Part shown: positions 1 to 17,600 of the stretch, piece after piece
How positions within the stretch are numbered: position 1 is the stretch's first letter
Layout of the letters: each line of letters begins with the position of its first letter
Assembly: GCA_035041965.1 (NCBI GenBank)
Contig: JAPYMA010000054.1
Coordinates: 1-64,000 of the forward strand
Source: Anisakis pegreffii
Taxonomy: Eukaryota > Nematoda > Chromadorea > Rhabditida > Anisakidae
DNA length: 64,000 bases
Reading direction: 5' to 3'
Position numbers and translations under genes: made by a program
Notes under the pieces: generated by a model
What the model was told of the DNA's origin: nothing
Databases searched by the model: none
What the model saw: the letters and a program-made list of their open reading frames with translations, nothing else

Positions 1-32
1 TCTCAAATGATACACATCAATGAGCAGGCGGA

Positions 33-416
33 TTAACAATTTAACAGGCTCTGAATTCGTCTCAAAAGCTTATCAGTGAGTCCACTTTGTGCAGCCTCTA
101 AAATTACTGCTGCTGCTGCTGCTGCAATGGCATTAGTAAGAACATTGGAAAAACCTACTCAACATAATGATTATATCTTTTCTCAAGGTTCGTCACCTTA
201 TCGTTTACTTTCGACCATTTTTTGCTTTCAACCAAAAAATGCAAGCGATCAGGTGATTATAAAATCACCTTATTGGTCGTATTTTTTAGCTTTTCCTTCA
301 TGATTAGTTAGGTGTGTCAACCCACCTATCAGGAGGCGTCCACACTGAGATCTCTTTTTAACATCTTTTCGAACGACCATGTTCAGAATATCATAGCGTG
401 TGTCAATGTCATTATA
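33..416 (-). CDS. C-terminal exons of an unidentified protein
   Basis: Two exons on the minus strand join cleanly: 416-326 and 154-33, with the stop at 35-33. The first opens in phase 0 after a GTAG acceptor and ends with one base before a GTGGGT donor. The second begins with two bases, so the frame is kept and the junction codon is Gly. The last 70 residues include the stretch VVRKDVKKRSQCGRLLIGGF, then an alanine run (six Ala from a GCA repeat) in a hydrophobic segment, and a basic amphipathic end finishing LLRRIQSLLNC. I do not recognise the family. Upstream exons would have to lie at higher coordinates, where the protease gene starts on the other strand at 501, and I did not find them. 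It may be a real gene overlapping the protease or the remnant of one. Known family: none. The coding call is inference from phase and splice signals. Confidence 0.45.
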
Positions 417-500
417 CTACGCACTAGAAGTATTCCTAAAATTATCATTTCACCAATTATCCAGTGAGCCTTAATTTGTCCGAAGTTTAGTTCTCCAACA

Positions 501-3836
<3,336 letters not shown>

Positions 3837-3839
3837 GTG

Positions 3840-4920
3840 AGGTTTAATACATTCAAGCCTACCGTCTTCTCAAGTTTGCCCAGTAACATATTGATGTTTT
3901 TGCATCTTCTGATCGAACAGAATCTCGACTTTCTAAAAATGAGAATATGCCGAGAAATTCTGCTCCTATGAGGAGATATAGCTATTTTCCTGATGCTATA
4001 GGAGTTAGCACATTCAAACCCACCTTACCCTCAGCTTTGACCAGTAACATATCAATTTCTTCACACCAATCGATCGAACAGAATCTCTGCATTCAGAAAA
4101 ATATATATTTTGTCGAGCGATTTTGCTTAGTTGAGGAGATGTAGCTATTTCATTAAAGCTATCTCAACTAGCGCTGAGGTGCCCATTGATATGCATTTGA
4201 TCACTATAGATCAATAGATATTATAACTTACTATTTAAAAAGAGGCTTGATACATTCAAGCCTACCGTCTTCTCAAGTTTGCCCGGAAACATATTAATGT
4301 TTGTACATCATTCGATTGACCGGAATCTCTTCTATCTAAAACTGAAAAGCTCAGCGTGAAATTCCGCCTCTGCGAGGAGATATAGCTGTTTTTCTGATGC
4401 TATAGGGGTTAGCACATTTAAAACTACCGTACCCTCAGCTTTGACCAGTAACATATCAATTTCTTCACACCAATCGATCGAACAGAATCTCTGCATTCAG
4501 AAAAATATATGCTTTGTCGGGCGATGTTGCTTAGTTGAGAAGATGTAGCTATTTCATTAAAGCTATCTCAACTAGCGCTGAGGTGCCCATTGATATGCAT
4601 TTGATCACTATAGATCAATAGATATTATAACTTACTATTGAAAAAGAGGCTTGATACATTCAAGCCTACCGTCTTCTCAAGTTTGCCCAGTAACATATTG
4701 ATGTTTTTGCATCTTCTGATCGAACAGAATCTCGACTTTCTAAAAATGAGTTTATGCCAAGAAATTCTGCTCCTACGAGGAGATATAGCTATTTTCCTGA
4801 TGCTATAGGGGTTAGCATATTCAAACCTACCGTACCCTCAGCTTTGACCAGTAACATAGCAATTTCTTTACACCAATCGATCGAGTGGAATCTCTGCATT
4901 CAGGAAAATGTATATATTAT
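3840..4920 (+). repeat. 404-bp tandem repeat, about 2.7 copies
   Basis: The words TACATTCAAGCCTACCGTCT recur at 3848, 4251 and 4655, giving a period of 403-404 bp. The third copy stops near 4920. Within each unit the first and second halves also resemble each other: both carry an ACATTCAA start, a CCAGTAACATAT segment and a CGAACAGAATCTC segment, about 160 bp apart. So the unit itself arose from an older duplication. It lies in what would be the intron after the last visible protease exon, beginning a few bases after the donor. Confidence 0.95.
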
Positions 4921-5565
4921 CGGGCCATACTGCAAGCGGGCACCAAAAACCATGTTGTTATACTCATGTATCAGTATTTTTTGAACGTTATCTAGCATAG
5001 GCAAGTTATCACATGACTCATCTCAAATGGTCGATTTTAACGGATGCAATAGAAGTTTGTGAGTGATGATGGTGTGTTAGATAAAGGACTTTTACTGCTG
5101 TCGAGGGATGGTTCAGTCAGAAAGAAACGGATCAACTTTCGTTTTAAATGAGTGATAATCATTTAATAGTAATGATAATAATAGTATCCAATAGAAGATA
5201 AATCGTGCTAAATACTATCGTCATTTTCGTTAAGCTTCATTCAAAAGTTATCTGAAGAAAAGAGTATCACTGAAAACGATTCAAAAATGGCAATTCCTTC
5301 ACAATGACTAAAAGTGACGAAATATTCCGTATCATGGTAATCACTGATAAATTAATTTGTTTCACCATACTCAACAACGGATATTGCTAACAGCTAGTAA
5401 GTGGATAATTAGAATGGTCCAAAAAGGTTCGTTCACAACCAAGTGGTCAAACCAAGTGTAAAATTGAACGATTCTAAGGGAAAAACAGTATCTTCAGGAG
5501 TTTAGAGTCCAGTTCTAAAAGTATGTTGAATTTCTTCAAGTATTACTAGTGTCTAAATAGGTACA
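4921..5565. other. Stretch without recognised gene
   Basis: AT-rich DNA between the tandem repeat and the tRNA. I looked here for the missing protease C-terminus (a conserved FIRxYC or GFA-like ending) on the plus strand and saw nothing convincing. Confidence 0.5.
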
Positions 5566-5637
5566 TCCGTTGTGGTCTAGTGGTTAGGATTTGCGGCTCT
5601 CACCCGCAAGGCCCGGGTTCGATTCCCGGCAACGGAA
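5566..5637 (+). tRNA. tRNA-Glu (anticodon CTC)
   Basis: Transfer RNA that reads GAG codons. The acceptor stem TCCGTTG pairs with CAACGGA, followed by discriminator A. The D arm contains the A box (TGGTCTAGTGGTTAGGAT), the anticodon arm TGCGG-CTCTCAC-CCGCA shows anticodon CTC, and the T arm CCGGGTTCGATTCCCGG holds the B box. There is no intron, and CCA is not encoded, as expected in eukaryotes. A short T run (TTTT) a few bases downstream can serve as the Pol III terminator. No other tRNA was seen nearby. Confidence 0.97.
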
Positions 5638-8600
5638 GATAGTTTTGCACTTGCTGAAAATTGAACAAATGCGATCAAAACACTTCGATTTTATGAAAAA
5701 AATGCTTTTTCCTGGCACATTTCTAGGAAGTTCAAAATTTCCCTCATTACTATGAGCATGCGAACAAAAATTTGCCCATTTTAAGAACAAATTCTAATTT
5801 CTTTCAGTCCCAGCAATTATTCCGTTCAGTCCTAACTATTATAATGGAACTTTATCACATAAATTCCAACGAAATTCCTTATCGCCACCCTTAAATATGT
5901 ATTTCATCCGCCTAAATATTCATATTCGCTTATCCTTCAATAATAATAAAACTTCAGTCTTCCGACTGAAGAAATGCATCATGAATAAAATTATCAGCAA
6001 TGCAATATCTTTTTTGTAACTATGGTAATGCGAGTTATTCTATAATCAGATCGAATATACCAATAAAAATAAACTCTACTGTCCATCCATCTAAACGCCA
6101 ACTTAAATTATACCACTCTATGATGATGCCCAAGTGGGATTTAATATATCCTTCGTGGGTTTAGTCTCATATTCACTGATTTCGTTGATAAAAGGCAACT
6201 TCTAGCTTAAACTTCATCAAACAATTGCGATCTTTATAGCATCTCATAACTCACATCTATATCTTCTTATTACAATTTGATTTCAAGTGTTCGTATTGTT
6301 TACGTTACGTTATGTAATTTGAAACTCTTATCTAACAATAAGAAAGATCCGTGACTTTACGTCTGTCCATTATAAAGAATGCCATTTTAACTTTCTGTGA
6401 CTCTTATGACAAATCTGACTTTTTTGACGTAAACATTTCACTGTTTGATTTTGACCGATCACAGCAATCAAAGAGAATATTTTATGTGTCACTCGCAACT
6501 GCGATACTTCTTTCAATGATTGACAATTGATAACTTCAACTTGATATATCCCATCCCACACTGTTAACGTTTCATCTTTGTGACTCTATTATATCCAGTG
6601 TTCTACTAAGTTGTGACCGTCTCTAGCGATTTGATTTCATTCCACAAATTGATTTCAATCCTCAATCATATCCCTCTATCTGTCAGTGTCGTTGAATGAG
6701 TGGCTGAAGCTTTGCGTTTAAACTTTCATTTTATTTTGGTTTGATTAAATGGTTTGAACTTTTGAATTATGAACTTCATCTTATAGATAAAAGAATTCAA
6801 ACGTTTTCGAAAATATTCATTGTCAGTTTAACCACTCAACTCATTTTCGACTGTCCCTAGCGATCTGATTTCATGAAGAGTTTCTCAGAGCGCTTGAAAA
6901 AGTTCAAAACTTTTAAGCTTTGGGCTCTGATTTTTGAGTTTAGCCATCAAAGTTTATTCAGCTGTTGTATCATGTTTCATATCGTTGTGAGTGTGCATAG
7001 TTTCATCGCCTTTGAAGTGGATATTGCAATGTTATCAGTGTTAACGTCTTATCACACATGTATTATGCTCAGTTGAGAACACAGTTGGATATTTACACAT
7101 TTATAAATGACGAGTCTTGTTAAGATATTCTACTATTAGCGTATCCACTGACTGCAATCAGTCCTGTTGAATGATCACGTTTCAAGAGAACATTCCACGT
7201 TTGCACGTTTATCGTTTTCAGGCTCATTCCAGTTCTTTGATGCACATCGACACGCGAATCTGTTCTTACCTCCGATAATTAATCATGGAAAAGCTGTGCT
7301 CGTTTTGCAAATATTTATTTCGTTCCCTTTCATAGTTTTCAAAAGGATTCAATCCTATCGAGATACTTCATTTCAGGTTGTTTATCGAGTCCGATAGTTT
7401 CTTGCTACTTACTTGCAATTTATATTTTTCCGAGATTTTATTCCTCCGTCAAACCCAGTCCAGTGTTAGTTGGGCTTGATTCTAGGCTCTGTTATTTTTC
7501 TAAGTCTGACTTTCATGATGCAGGCTTTCATGCTTATACCAGTTCAGCTACTGTCTGCTAAAGCAGTCAGTCAATCCGTGCAGGTATATCTTATTTATGA
7601 CAACTGCTAATCCTATCGTTGTGTTGATGATTTAGTTGTGACCAATCTTAGATGATGGATTACACCGCATTCATACATTTTAATTGATTACCTTCTGTTC
7701 ATTTCGCAAAATTTCATGGATTTTGCTGATGCATAACGTTTTTGTTCTATTATTACGATTTATCGAGTTATTACGTTCCAGATTGATATCATCATGCAGA
7801 TATCAGTTCTCAGCTTTAATACTTCCATCTCCTCAACCTTAACTATCCTCTTTATCATTCAAATATTCCATCGAAGTCAGTCTCAATTTTTCTTGATCTG
7901 TTCAGTTTAACATCGCATTTAACGTTCAGAATAATCCTTATGACGATAATGATAATCATGATAAAGGTAGTGATAACGGGGATTAGTAATACAAGCGAAA
8001 TTTGAAGTTAAACTTATATATTTGTTTTTTTATTCGTTGAATCCCTCCAAACCACATCATCATTTAATTATAATCTCTTATTGTGATTCGATGGCATTCG
8101 AAAATATCAATCGATATGGCAATTCTCGTTAATCAAAAATGAATAATCTATTTCTAAATCATCAATAATAGAGCGATTGATGAACAGGACCTGGTTCCTG
8201 TATCATCTCCGCTCACGTCACCTATCAATTAAACGATCTCTCAAATAACTGACTTATTCATTCCAATTTGAAATTTCTTCTTAATTTAAAGCCAATCAAA
8301 CATTTCAAATTCAAAATCCGATGAATCTATTCAATTCAAATTCAAACATTCAGCAGATCAAATTTGAATATTTTTGAAATTTGTTTTTTTTTTTTGCATT
8401 CGCTCGCATTGAATAAAGCCTCGTCTAAATAATAAATATGCCATAAGTATGGTCATTTTTATGCATCAACTCAGTTTTTGCTTTTGAAATGCAGACACGC
8501 ACACAGCGACACAATCAAGCAGTCAATAATTCTGTGGTAATTAATTGTCGCCCCCAAGAGGGCAATTAAGTGTTCAGAATCGAGTTTTGAGAATTGAATT

Positions 8601-11600
8601 CACTTGAGGATTGTGTTGTGCCTTTACTAAACATCAATCGCTTTTCAAAACGTTTTGACTTTGCGTGCGATTATTTATGATTTCTGAGACAATCGTTTCC
8701 AAGTTTGAATATTCGCAACAATTCTCATCGTAAAATGCCATTTTACTATATTCCATTCCATTCTATGCCATTCCCAACCTAATGCTCATTTCTCTTTTCA
8801 GTCTCATAAAATGTTTCATTTTCGTCCTCTCAACACTCGTGTTTTTCTGATTTTTCAGTGTATCAATGTGAAATTTTCAATCTTCTCAAAATGAAACTAA
8901 ATCTCTATAAATGAATGAATGAGGTTATCCAATTCCTTCAAAACAAAAGCAAGTTTCTGCAAATTCATTTTATACAATTTAATTTAGTGATATCGTCTAT
9001 GACACTGACATCCACTTATTGCTCATAATGTTATGAGTGAACAGCTGCGATATTTAGTGATTCTCGTGGTTTTCGGCCGAGTTCAATGTCCAAAAAATCT
9101 ATCTTATAGATAATTCTAATCAAAATCTTCTATGGTAATCATATTAATGGTCAGAGAATTACTTTCTCCAAGAGCTTTCAATTCTCAGTTTCGCTCTCTG
9201 AATATTTTATTTCAAATAAATGATTATTCCAAGGCTTGGAAACCTTATCGTCAATTTATTACTTCGCGGAAGGCGTACACCCTCAAAACTGATGTCATTA
9301 AGCGCAATTTAAAATCTTTCGTTGATCGCCACAATGCTCTTTCTTTTATCTCTTGCCATCCTTCTCCAATAACACATGATAAATGAATTCCATGAATCTG
9401 CTTACGTAATATTCTCAATTTCCTGTCCACTCTGCACCGCATGCTCTCGCAGCAAATTTGCACGGCAAACTCCCGAAAAAAATTTGGAGTATTTGTAAAC
9501 TTTTTCAAGATTCAAAAAATTTCTCAAACTTCTCACATGCCTTCAAGCCTTCCAAAACTCAAATTTAACTATCATCTTACCATCAATTCAATGCCGTAAA
9601 ATCGTTTGCATGAATCATTACTCCATAGTAAGCGCTAGATTTATTCGATTTAGTAATTCTTGATAGGATTCCGACTATGAAAGCAATGAAAGTGATGTTG
9701 AATTTATTTGATTGCTTAAGATCTAAAAATAGAGGATTTATTCATTTATTCGTTTAGCACTTAGTCATGTGATGACCGATTGGTTTTCACTGAAATTTTG
9801 ATTGACTGTTTTGAAGCACGTCAACTTTTTACTCGACTGCCTTTCGAGTGCAAAAATCAGAACATTTTCAAATTGAACATTTTCAGTTTAAACAATTCAA
9901 TTCAACTTTTTCAGCAGTTGTTCATGTTCGATTCTGAGAACTATTTATAGTAACACAATAATAGTTTTTTGCCTTGAGTACCATCCTATCATCCCCATTT
10001 CATTATGTTAATATCAGAATAATGAAATGCCGATTTCATTTTTTAATGAATGCTTTTGGGTGAGAAATTTTAATGAGAAACATTTTAGTTTTTAATTATA
10101 AGTTCTGATTTTTCCGAATTTTTTGTTGTTTTCTTTGGAAGAGCTCTCGTGAAAACTTCAAGTTTTTCGTAATCGTTTCCTTTTTGACCCGAAGAAGTTG
10201 TGGCTTTGTTCCGTGCACTGATTAATTATTGTGGTTGGGTTGTTTCCACGAACAATGAATGAACTCCGAGAAAAATTACGATTAGAGGGTGTTAGTTATC
10301 TTGTAGAATTGTGCGGAAAATTTTGATGAATACAAATTTTAAGAAATCAGTTCTGAAAATCAGAATGAAAAAATCTCCGCTTTTTTCTTATTTTCTCATT
10401 TTCCAATCTCAGATATATGGCCATGATAATCTCTTTTGCACAAGGCTTCTTAGAAGCATCTACAAGTAATCCTTAAGTTGAAGCATTTTCCCGTATTTTT
10501 CACACAGCGAACATATGCACTTTTTTTTCCACTCCATAAAAAAACAATTCCATTTTCTCAGTGAACAACCAACGAAATATATTGTGATAATGTCACTTTC
10601 TTGTGATTTTTCAACATTTCAATTTTCTCATTTTCAACGACAACAAAACAGCGTTTGTTACTTATTTCTCATTTTGCCCTCTTCTTCATTTTTTTCCACT
10701 TTATCGCACTTTCAACACTTCTTATTGCCTTCGATTTCTTCCTTTCTCCCAACAATAAAAGTCATCCAGTGATAGCGCTTATTGCAAATTTTTGTGTTCG
10801 TTCACTCGGCTGAACCAATTTCTTTCACCATTATTAGTCTTCTTTGCCATTTATAAGAAATAATTTTATGGATTCTTTAACGTTCAAATAGTTGCGAGTG
10901 AAAATGCTGAAATCTTCGCAGTTCAATATCTTCAATAACCGTTCAGTCGCAATCTGGCTGTGAAATAGTTCAGTGGCCCATGAAATTCAATGAAGAACAA
11001 AGAAGATGGTTTTTGGCCACACGTGTTGCTGAGCCATACTTTAAATTCCTGAAAAAAAAAGAGAAGAAAGATAACTTCAACAAAACTGAAACGGAATGCG
11101 AGTTCCGAGCAAGAAAATGTGGAAAATTAATCTTATTCCATTTGTCATTTGAAATTTTTCCGTTTCTTCACGAAAAATTCCCAAAAAATTCTTCTCCCTG
11201 CAAAAGCGTTTTCGTTGGTTGAGCCGACCGATCACCGTACACAGTAAATAGTTGAGAATTTGCTCATTGTCGGATTTTCAAATTGCTAAACTTAAAATTC
11301 ACGGAATTTTACCTCAAATTCCTTAAAATTATGCATGAATTTAATCGTTTTGGCTGACAGCAAGCAAATTAAGAATTCAGTTTTGCTTGCATATCATATT
11401 GTTGGATTTCTCTGATGAACTAACTCATTGTTGGAGCTTTTTATTCTTTTTTAATCAAATAAAAGATTAAGACAATGCAATGGAAATTCAGCAACACATT
11501 TTCGGCAATCTTATTTGAAAATTCTATTTAACTGTTCCTTATTCGTACGAAAGACCAGAGGAAAAAATTTGCCCTAAGTTATTGGCCCAAAGTTTGTGCG

Positions 11601-14600
11601 TTTATGAAATGCTGAGGTTTGTAGACGTCGTCATCTTAGGGTTACTGAAGTCAGTGGTTACTGAAGGTTCTGGAACTCTGAACAACATCCACTTTTGTCG
11701 TAGATTCATTTCTTACTGAAGTGAACGACTAGTGTTAGGTGAAGGGATTTGATTCGCTGAAGTTCTACTTCATGGAGTTCTACTTTACTTGATCCTTTGC
11801 AAAGCATTTTGATCTTATGAAAGATCAGATCAACATTTTGTTTTGCTTAAAAATCTTTTGAATTAATTTTAGACATTCCGTTCGTTCACAGTACATCATT
11901 TGAACAAGGAAAGTTTGTCTTCGGTTAGATTCAATTGTTAACAGTTTTCAATTGTTAAGCTCTCTCTTGAATTCTATTTATCATATAATGTTTCTTGAAC
12001 TCAGATTGTATTTTTTTGAGATCTATTGTTTGGAACAACAACAATATGGATTTTGAGACTGAGTAAGATAAATTGGTGAAGTCTGTTCACAAATACTGTC
12101 GAGAAATGAAAAAGCTTTCTCGTATCTTCTTTCTATAAGACGTTCTCGAAATACCTCATGAATTCATCATATGCATAACAATTTATTTAAGTTCATAAAT
12201 TTTTCACAATTCATTGAAGTTTAAGGTTTCACTGTGAAATCGATAGCTGTGAAACCGCTATGAATTTTTCCATCATTCATTGTTCAATGCAATATATCGC
12301 ACACCAGGCAAATTCAGCTCCGAACAAAGAAATTCCCATCCGTTATGAAATCCATTCATATTTCCTCGAGTTTCCTTCTTCTGGTATTCAAAATTGCTCG
12401 TTTTTGCTGTGGTTACTGGAATAAAACGATCATTTTCGGTGACATTTCTCAAAGTTTCACCCGAATTCCGTCGAAAATTCCTCGAGTTTCTTCAGGCTTT
12501 CAAAATTTTTCAAAAATTTTCGATCTTTTTCGAGTCGTCTCAGAATTATCTGAATTCTATGGCTACATACCTTTGTAACTTTCTGTAATTATACACTTTT
12601 TTTCGAAATTCCAAAAAAAACAGACGAAATTTCCGCAGAATTACCTGGATTACATGGATTGGCCAGGCTATCAAACGTTTGTAACGTTGCTGGCCACAAT
12701 GCTCGCGTTTTCAAATAAAATATTTCCGCAGAATTAACAGTGCAAATGTGTGATCTTATACGGTGATCATTCACTTCATACGCATACGAAATTTCATTCT
12801 CTCTATTGCTTTTCAATGCTCACAGTTAATTAATTTTCTAATCTTAATCATTTCTCATCGCTTCTCGGATTATATCCCTTTCAATGTCACTTATACATGA
12901 ATGAATACTTTCATTTCCATGCATCCATTTGTCTGTCATCTATTATTTTCTGCTAAAATGAGCAATTCTTTCAGTCACTCTTAATGGGAAGTTCTTTTTC
13001 GGCTTATAACAAAATTTCCAAACAATTTTTCGACTTCTCTGAACTTCATTCGAAATGTTTCGCACATCTGCAACATTCATCAACAAAAGAGGTATCTATC
13101 TGCGTCTCGTCTTGATCAAAACTCCTTTCAGTCCTCACCAAGAGATCGCCCTATCAACAATCCACACAACAATCCATCCAACAATCACTCAACTTCTCTC
13201 TCCCTCAACAAAACATCCAAATGATCATTTAAAACGCCTCGAATTAATCGCAACGCTATCCAACTTAATACCCAAACTTATCTCATAATTAATCCAAATC
13301 GCCGATAAAATTTATTCGTTCATTACTAATGATCCTCTCTAACTCTCCTCAAAAACCATACTCCCTAAACGTTCCTTTTCATTATCATCTTTTCATAAAA
13401 TCATTATTGTTTTCTTGCCATTGTCATCATTACTGCGCATTGTTACCGAATTGTCGGCTTTAAAACGCTCGAATCTCTTCGATGAACTGAGCTTATACGG
13501 TCACTCTCTTCGCATCACTCTCATTCTCTGTTCTCTTCTCGCGCACACTCTTTCGCGATTTGCTCATTCTCGTCCGCTCTTAGCAATCGTAAATGCCTCC
13601 TTCCGTCACTATAAATTTTTATCGGTCTTGGCTCAGTTCAGTCAGGAAGTGGTGTGCAAGCATTTTGCTGTCGGCTCTCTTCAGGCCAAGCAGCCAATCG
13701 CACATCACAAGTAAATAATAAAAGTTGATGTGCCCCTCATCCTCTGCTCTTTCATCTTTATCAACTCAATTATTGTCGACTTATCAAAATCTCAACACTG
13801 TACTCCTTCTCCACATCACCACCCTCTCGGCATATATGACTGTTACCACTTTACTACTGTGTACTCATTATGAATTATTTTTAGATTTATCTCCCAACTA
13901 AGTTATAATATTCATTCAATAGATATAGTATTATTCAATAGATATATTTATTAAATAGATGTAATATTCAAAAGATACAATAGATATTCAATATTCAATA
14001 TGATATCCAGTAGATATAACAACTATATATAATAGCAAAACAATGGCACACAAAAACATCAGATACTATAAAGCTTTTAAGAAGCAATGCTAAAAATAGT
14101 AACGAAACAAATTTCACGTGTCTGTCTGTTGCATCAGTGGATTCGTTCACTTGGAACTCTATTCTAGAGGCAAGGTGATAGAGGTACAAATGAGTGCATG
14201 CATACATACATGCACAAACTGAGTTCGGAAGCAATAAAACGTACGACAAGAATTTAAACGATGCTCAACGATCAATCATTGAAATTTCACTTTAACACAC
14301 CCATTTACCATAACCGAATGGCTATTACTCTGGTTTTATTGTGACTTTGTTATACTTATGAGTCAAGCACTTTTCCGATGATTCTTTAAGAAAACTGCTT
14401 CGAAATTGTTTATACACTGAAATGATTAGTTCGCAGTTCATATTTTATGTCGTATCATTGATTTCCCATGATAATATTCAAATGCTGAACATCTGACCAT
14501 TTGTACGATCATTTAAACGCATTTAACGACACCGAGTAACTCATCGACCTCGTTTGAAAACATTTCATCTTATTGAGTATTATTGCTGCTATTCTTATCC

Positions 14601-17600
14601 TCATTCTTATCGCCAGCATTCATCCCAGCCAAATCTCACGCCCTCTGTCTTATATTCAAATCTGCTCTTTTAACTTATTTCTTACGCATAGGAAAACTTT
14701 TAGCCCCTCGTTTGAAAAAAAACATATTTTTGGTATTTTGACTTTTCCAGAGATGAATTTCGGACCAATGTAATGCATCTAACGTAAAGGTCTATAGTGC
14801 ACGGCTAACAATCTGAGCCAAGCGTCTCACAAATGAAAGCAAGGGTCGAGAGAATCGGTGATTTCTCGATCGCTTCTTGAAAAAGCAATGCTTCATTCAA
14901 AAATATTGCTTTGAGTTTGATACGAAAATGCAAAAAAAAATCTTTTCAGAAATCTCGTGATGAAATTTTTTTTTCAGAAATTCACTTGCTTGCTTTTTGA
15001 CTTCTTTTATTTTGCTGGTGAAAAACTTTGAAGTTGCAAAAAATGTGAAAACATTTCAAGGATCGACAACATTGAGTGACAGCAAAACAAAAACGAAAAG
15101 AAATACTCGAGGGAGCCACCCTCTCGGATAAACGACTTGTTTTGAAGAGATGGTCAGAAAATGGATAACACAATGATGAATTATCACATTTTCTTGCTGT
15201 CGTACTCTTCACTGAGCTTTGCTTTCGAGTACCCATTTCAGTTGTTTGTTGCGCAATTTTTTTTTTTCGCTTTTGCCTTTTCAACTCATAACTGACAAGT
15301 TGTCATTATTTATGAACCAGCGACCGGCCGGCCTGCTCTGCAACCAAAGTCAGTCTTTCCACTTCCCATTTATTCGCCTCGACTATCGCCTGCACTGGAT
15401 CGAATATAGTTCTACTCAAGAAAGTGTTTACCGTCCAGATTTTTATGGGGACGATCGAACTGTTCCCTGGATCCTGGATTGCCTGAGGTTTTCGTCGAAA
15501 AAATCGCAGATTTTCATCAAGGAACTGAAAACTTCTTCCAATCACAGTCACCACTTTTCCAAGATTCTAGGCTTTTCAACATAAGAAAACCCAGAGAACC
15601 GTCCAAACATCATTCATAATATGCAAACTGAAAGGGAACTTTCAGCGAATAAGATCTGCTCACTTTTAAAGAAAGCTTCCAAGTGAAATTTTTAAATAAA
15701 ATTATCAGTTTATAAAAACCCTCTCTTATCTACTGTAATTGTTTATAAACAAACAAATTTAGCTCCAACTAACGAAAAACATGCGTAATTAATACCGAAC
15801 TTAAATAGACAACTGATCTCACAGCCGATCATCCTTGGAATAATAACGCGTGATACGCAAACCAAATGTCGAATAGGTTATTTTGAATGCCTCTCTCTAC
15901 CAGCTTGCGAAATCGTCATAATTAACCATTATATCATGTCATAAAAACCGGCATGAACGGTTTTTGTACAAAATGATGAATTGACAAGAAATGAATGAGG
16001 AACTTTTTCAAAGGATCTTCTAAAATCCTTGAGCAAATCGCCCACTGTTACTTTCTTTTTCATACGTATGATACTGTATTTCAATTGATGAATGATAGTT
16101 CAATAAGTCAAAATCTTAAAAGTGATCCTAATGATGTCTAATTTTAGTTGAAAACATCATATAGTTTGACTGATGAGAATTTTCTTGAGTTTTGCAGATA
16201 TTTTGCAGTTTTTCCAACGGAATACCAAAACTGGTAGTACTCGACAAGGCAATTTCAATTTCCGCTTCCATTGCGTTTCGATAAGATTCATGTTTTCTGA
16301 TCACACCAAATGGGTGTTCAGCATTGTTGGACTGCGAAAAAACGTTGCAGATGTGCTTTGTGGAACGTTTGAGCTTGCGATAGAATCACATTGCGTTTTT
16401 TGCTTTGTGCACAAAACAAAAATCATTTTAAGGCATTTTCCCAAAAGTTGAAATATTTATTTCAGTCAGCACTGACTATTCTACAGGAGATCGATCAATC
16501 ACTGATTCAACAATCGAAATTACTGAATGCCACATTTCATTTTCATTTCTTTGGTATTTTGGCGCAATTAATTTTCATCATTTAAATTAATTATCTGCAA
16601 AATAATTCAACTTTTCAAAGTCAGTTTTCAAAAGCAATTTTTGAAGATTGATTGCCGATCTATTTTCTATCAATTTTTTCTTTCCATATTACTTTCCAAT
16701 TTTTCGTTTTCCTATTTGTCACATTCCACTCTAACGATAATCAATCTCATAATATAATAATCAAAGCACTGACTATAAGATCCGAGCAACAGCTCGAGTG
16801 GATAGTTGCTGAGTTACGACACCCTGTGGTCATTGTTTCAACCAGATATTTTCTTCAATATTTCATTTTCCGAATTCATCATTCTGTTGGTTCAAGCCAT
16901 TATTACTGAATTTTCCACACGCAAATTCGTCATTTGCAGATATCTATTTAGCATTTTGCGTGGTTATGTGCACATGGCCTACTATAGAGCCGTCATTGGT
17001 CTTCGTTCTTTTTTTTGTGTCCAATTCCAAGAGGCCGATTAGTTTAATCCGAGATAATCCACTGTCGAGAATGCTAACTTCAACGATCTCACTGAGTCTT
17101 CTACTTTCATTTTCGACTGTTCAAAGTCTGAAACAAAGACGAAAAACACCGCTGGCAAATTGTCTTAGGCTAAATTCCATTTTACGATTCAATGAGTCTC
17201 AAAGAGATTGGAATTTTTTTGGGATTTCTTGCATCTTCATTCAGTTGTTTCAATCTTTATTCACTTATTTTAGTGCCACTTTATCGTTGAGGCTTTAATT
17301 AGATCTATTATTGTCGTCATCACATCGGTTATTAACAATTAATCTCATCGACTCCTCAATGAAAACGTCATGCGGACGTTGCGATGAGATTGTATCTCTG
17401 AGAATCTCTAATGATCGAACGCATTTTGTATTCGTTTTATGTTTCAACAATAAACTGTCTTCATTTTGTTAATTAATGAAAATTTCACTACTACATTCGT
17501 TATTTCTTCTCAATTGAGTCACTCTCAAATTGAATCATTCCAGGCCTAAATCTAAGCCTTTCGCCTCTTTTGCTTCGTTTTTTGCAAACTCAAATCGAGT

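Noticed and set aside
8535..8570. Short hairpin TTAATTG/CAATTAA considered as a microRNA precursor
   Set aside because: The stem is too short, with bulges and no extended pairing.
13415..13714. 99-residue plus-strand open frame
   Set aside because: No splice continuity or family match. The CTC-rich, CpG-containing sequence looks more like a promoter patch.
15306..15554. 82-residue minus-strand frame (and a plus-strand frame over it)
   Set aside because: The composition is somewhat protein-like, but no flanking exons or known motif support either strand.
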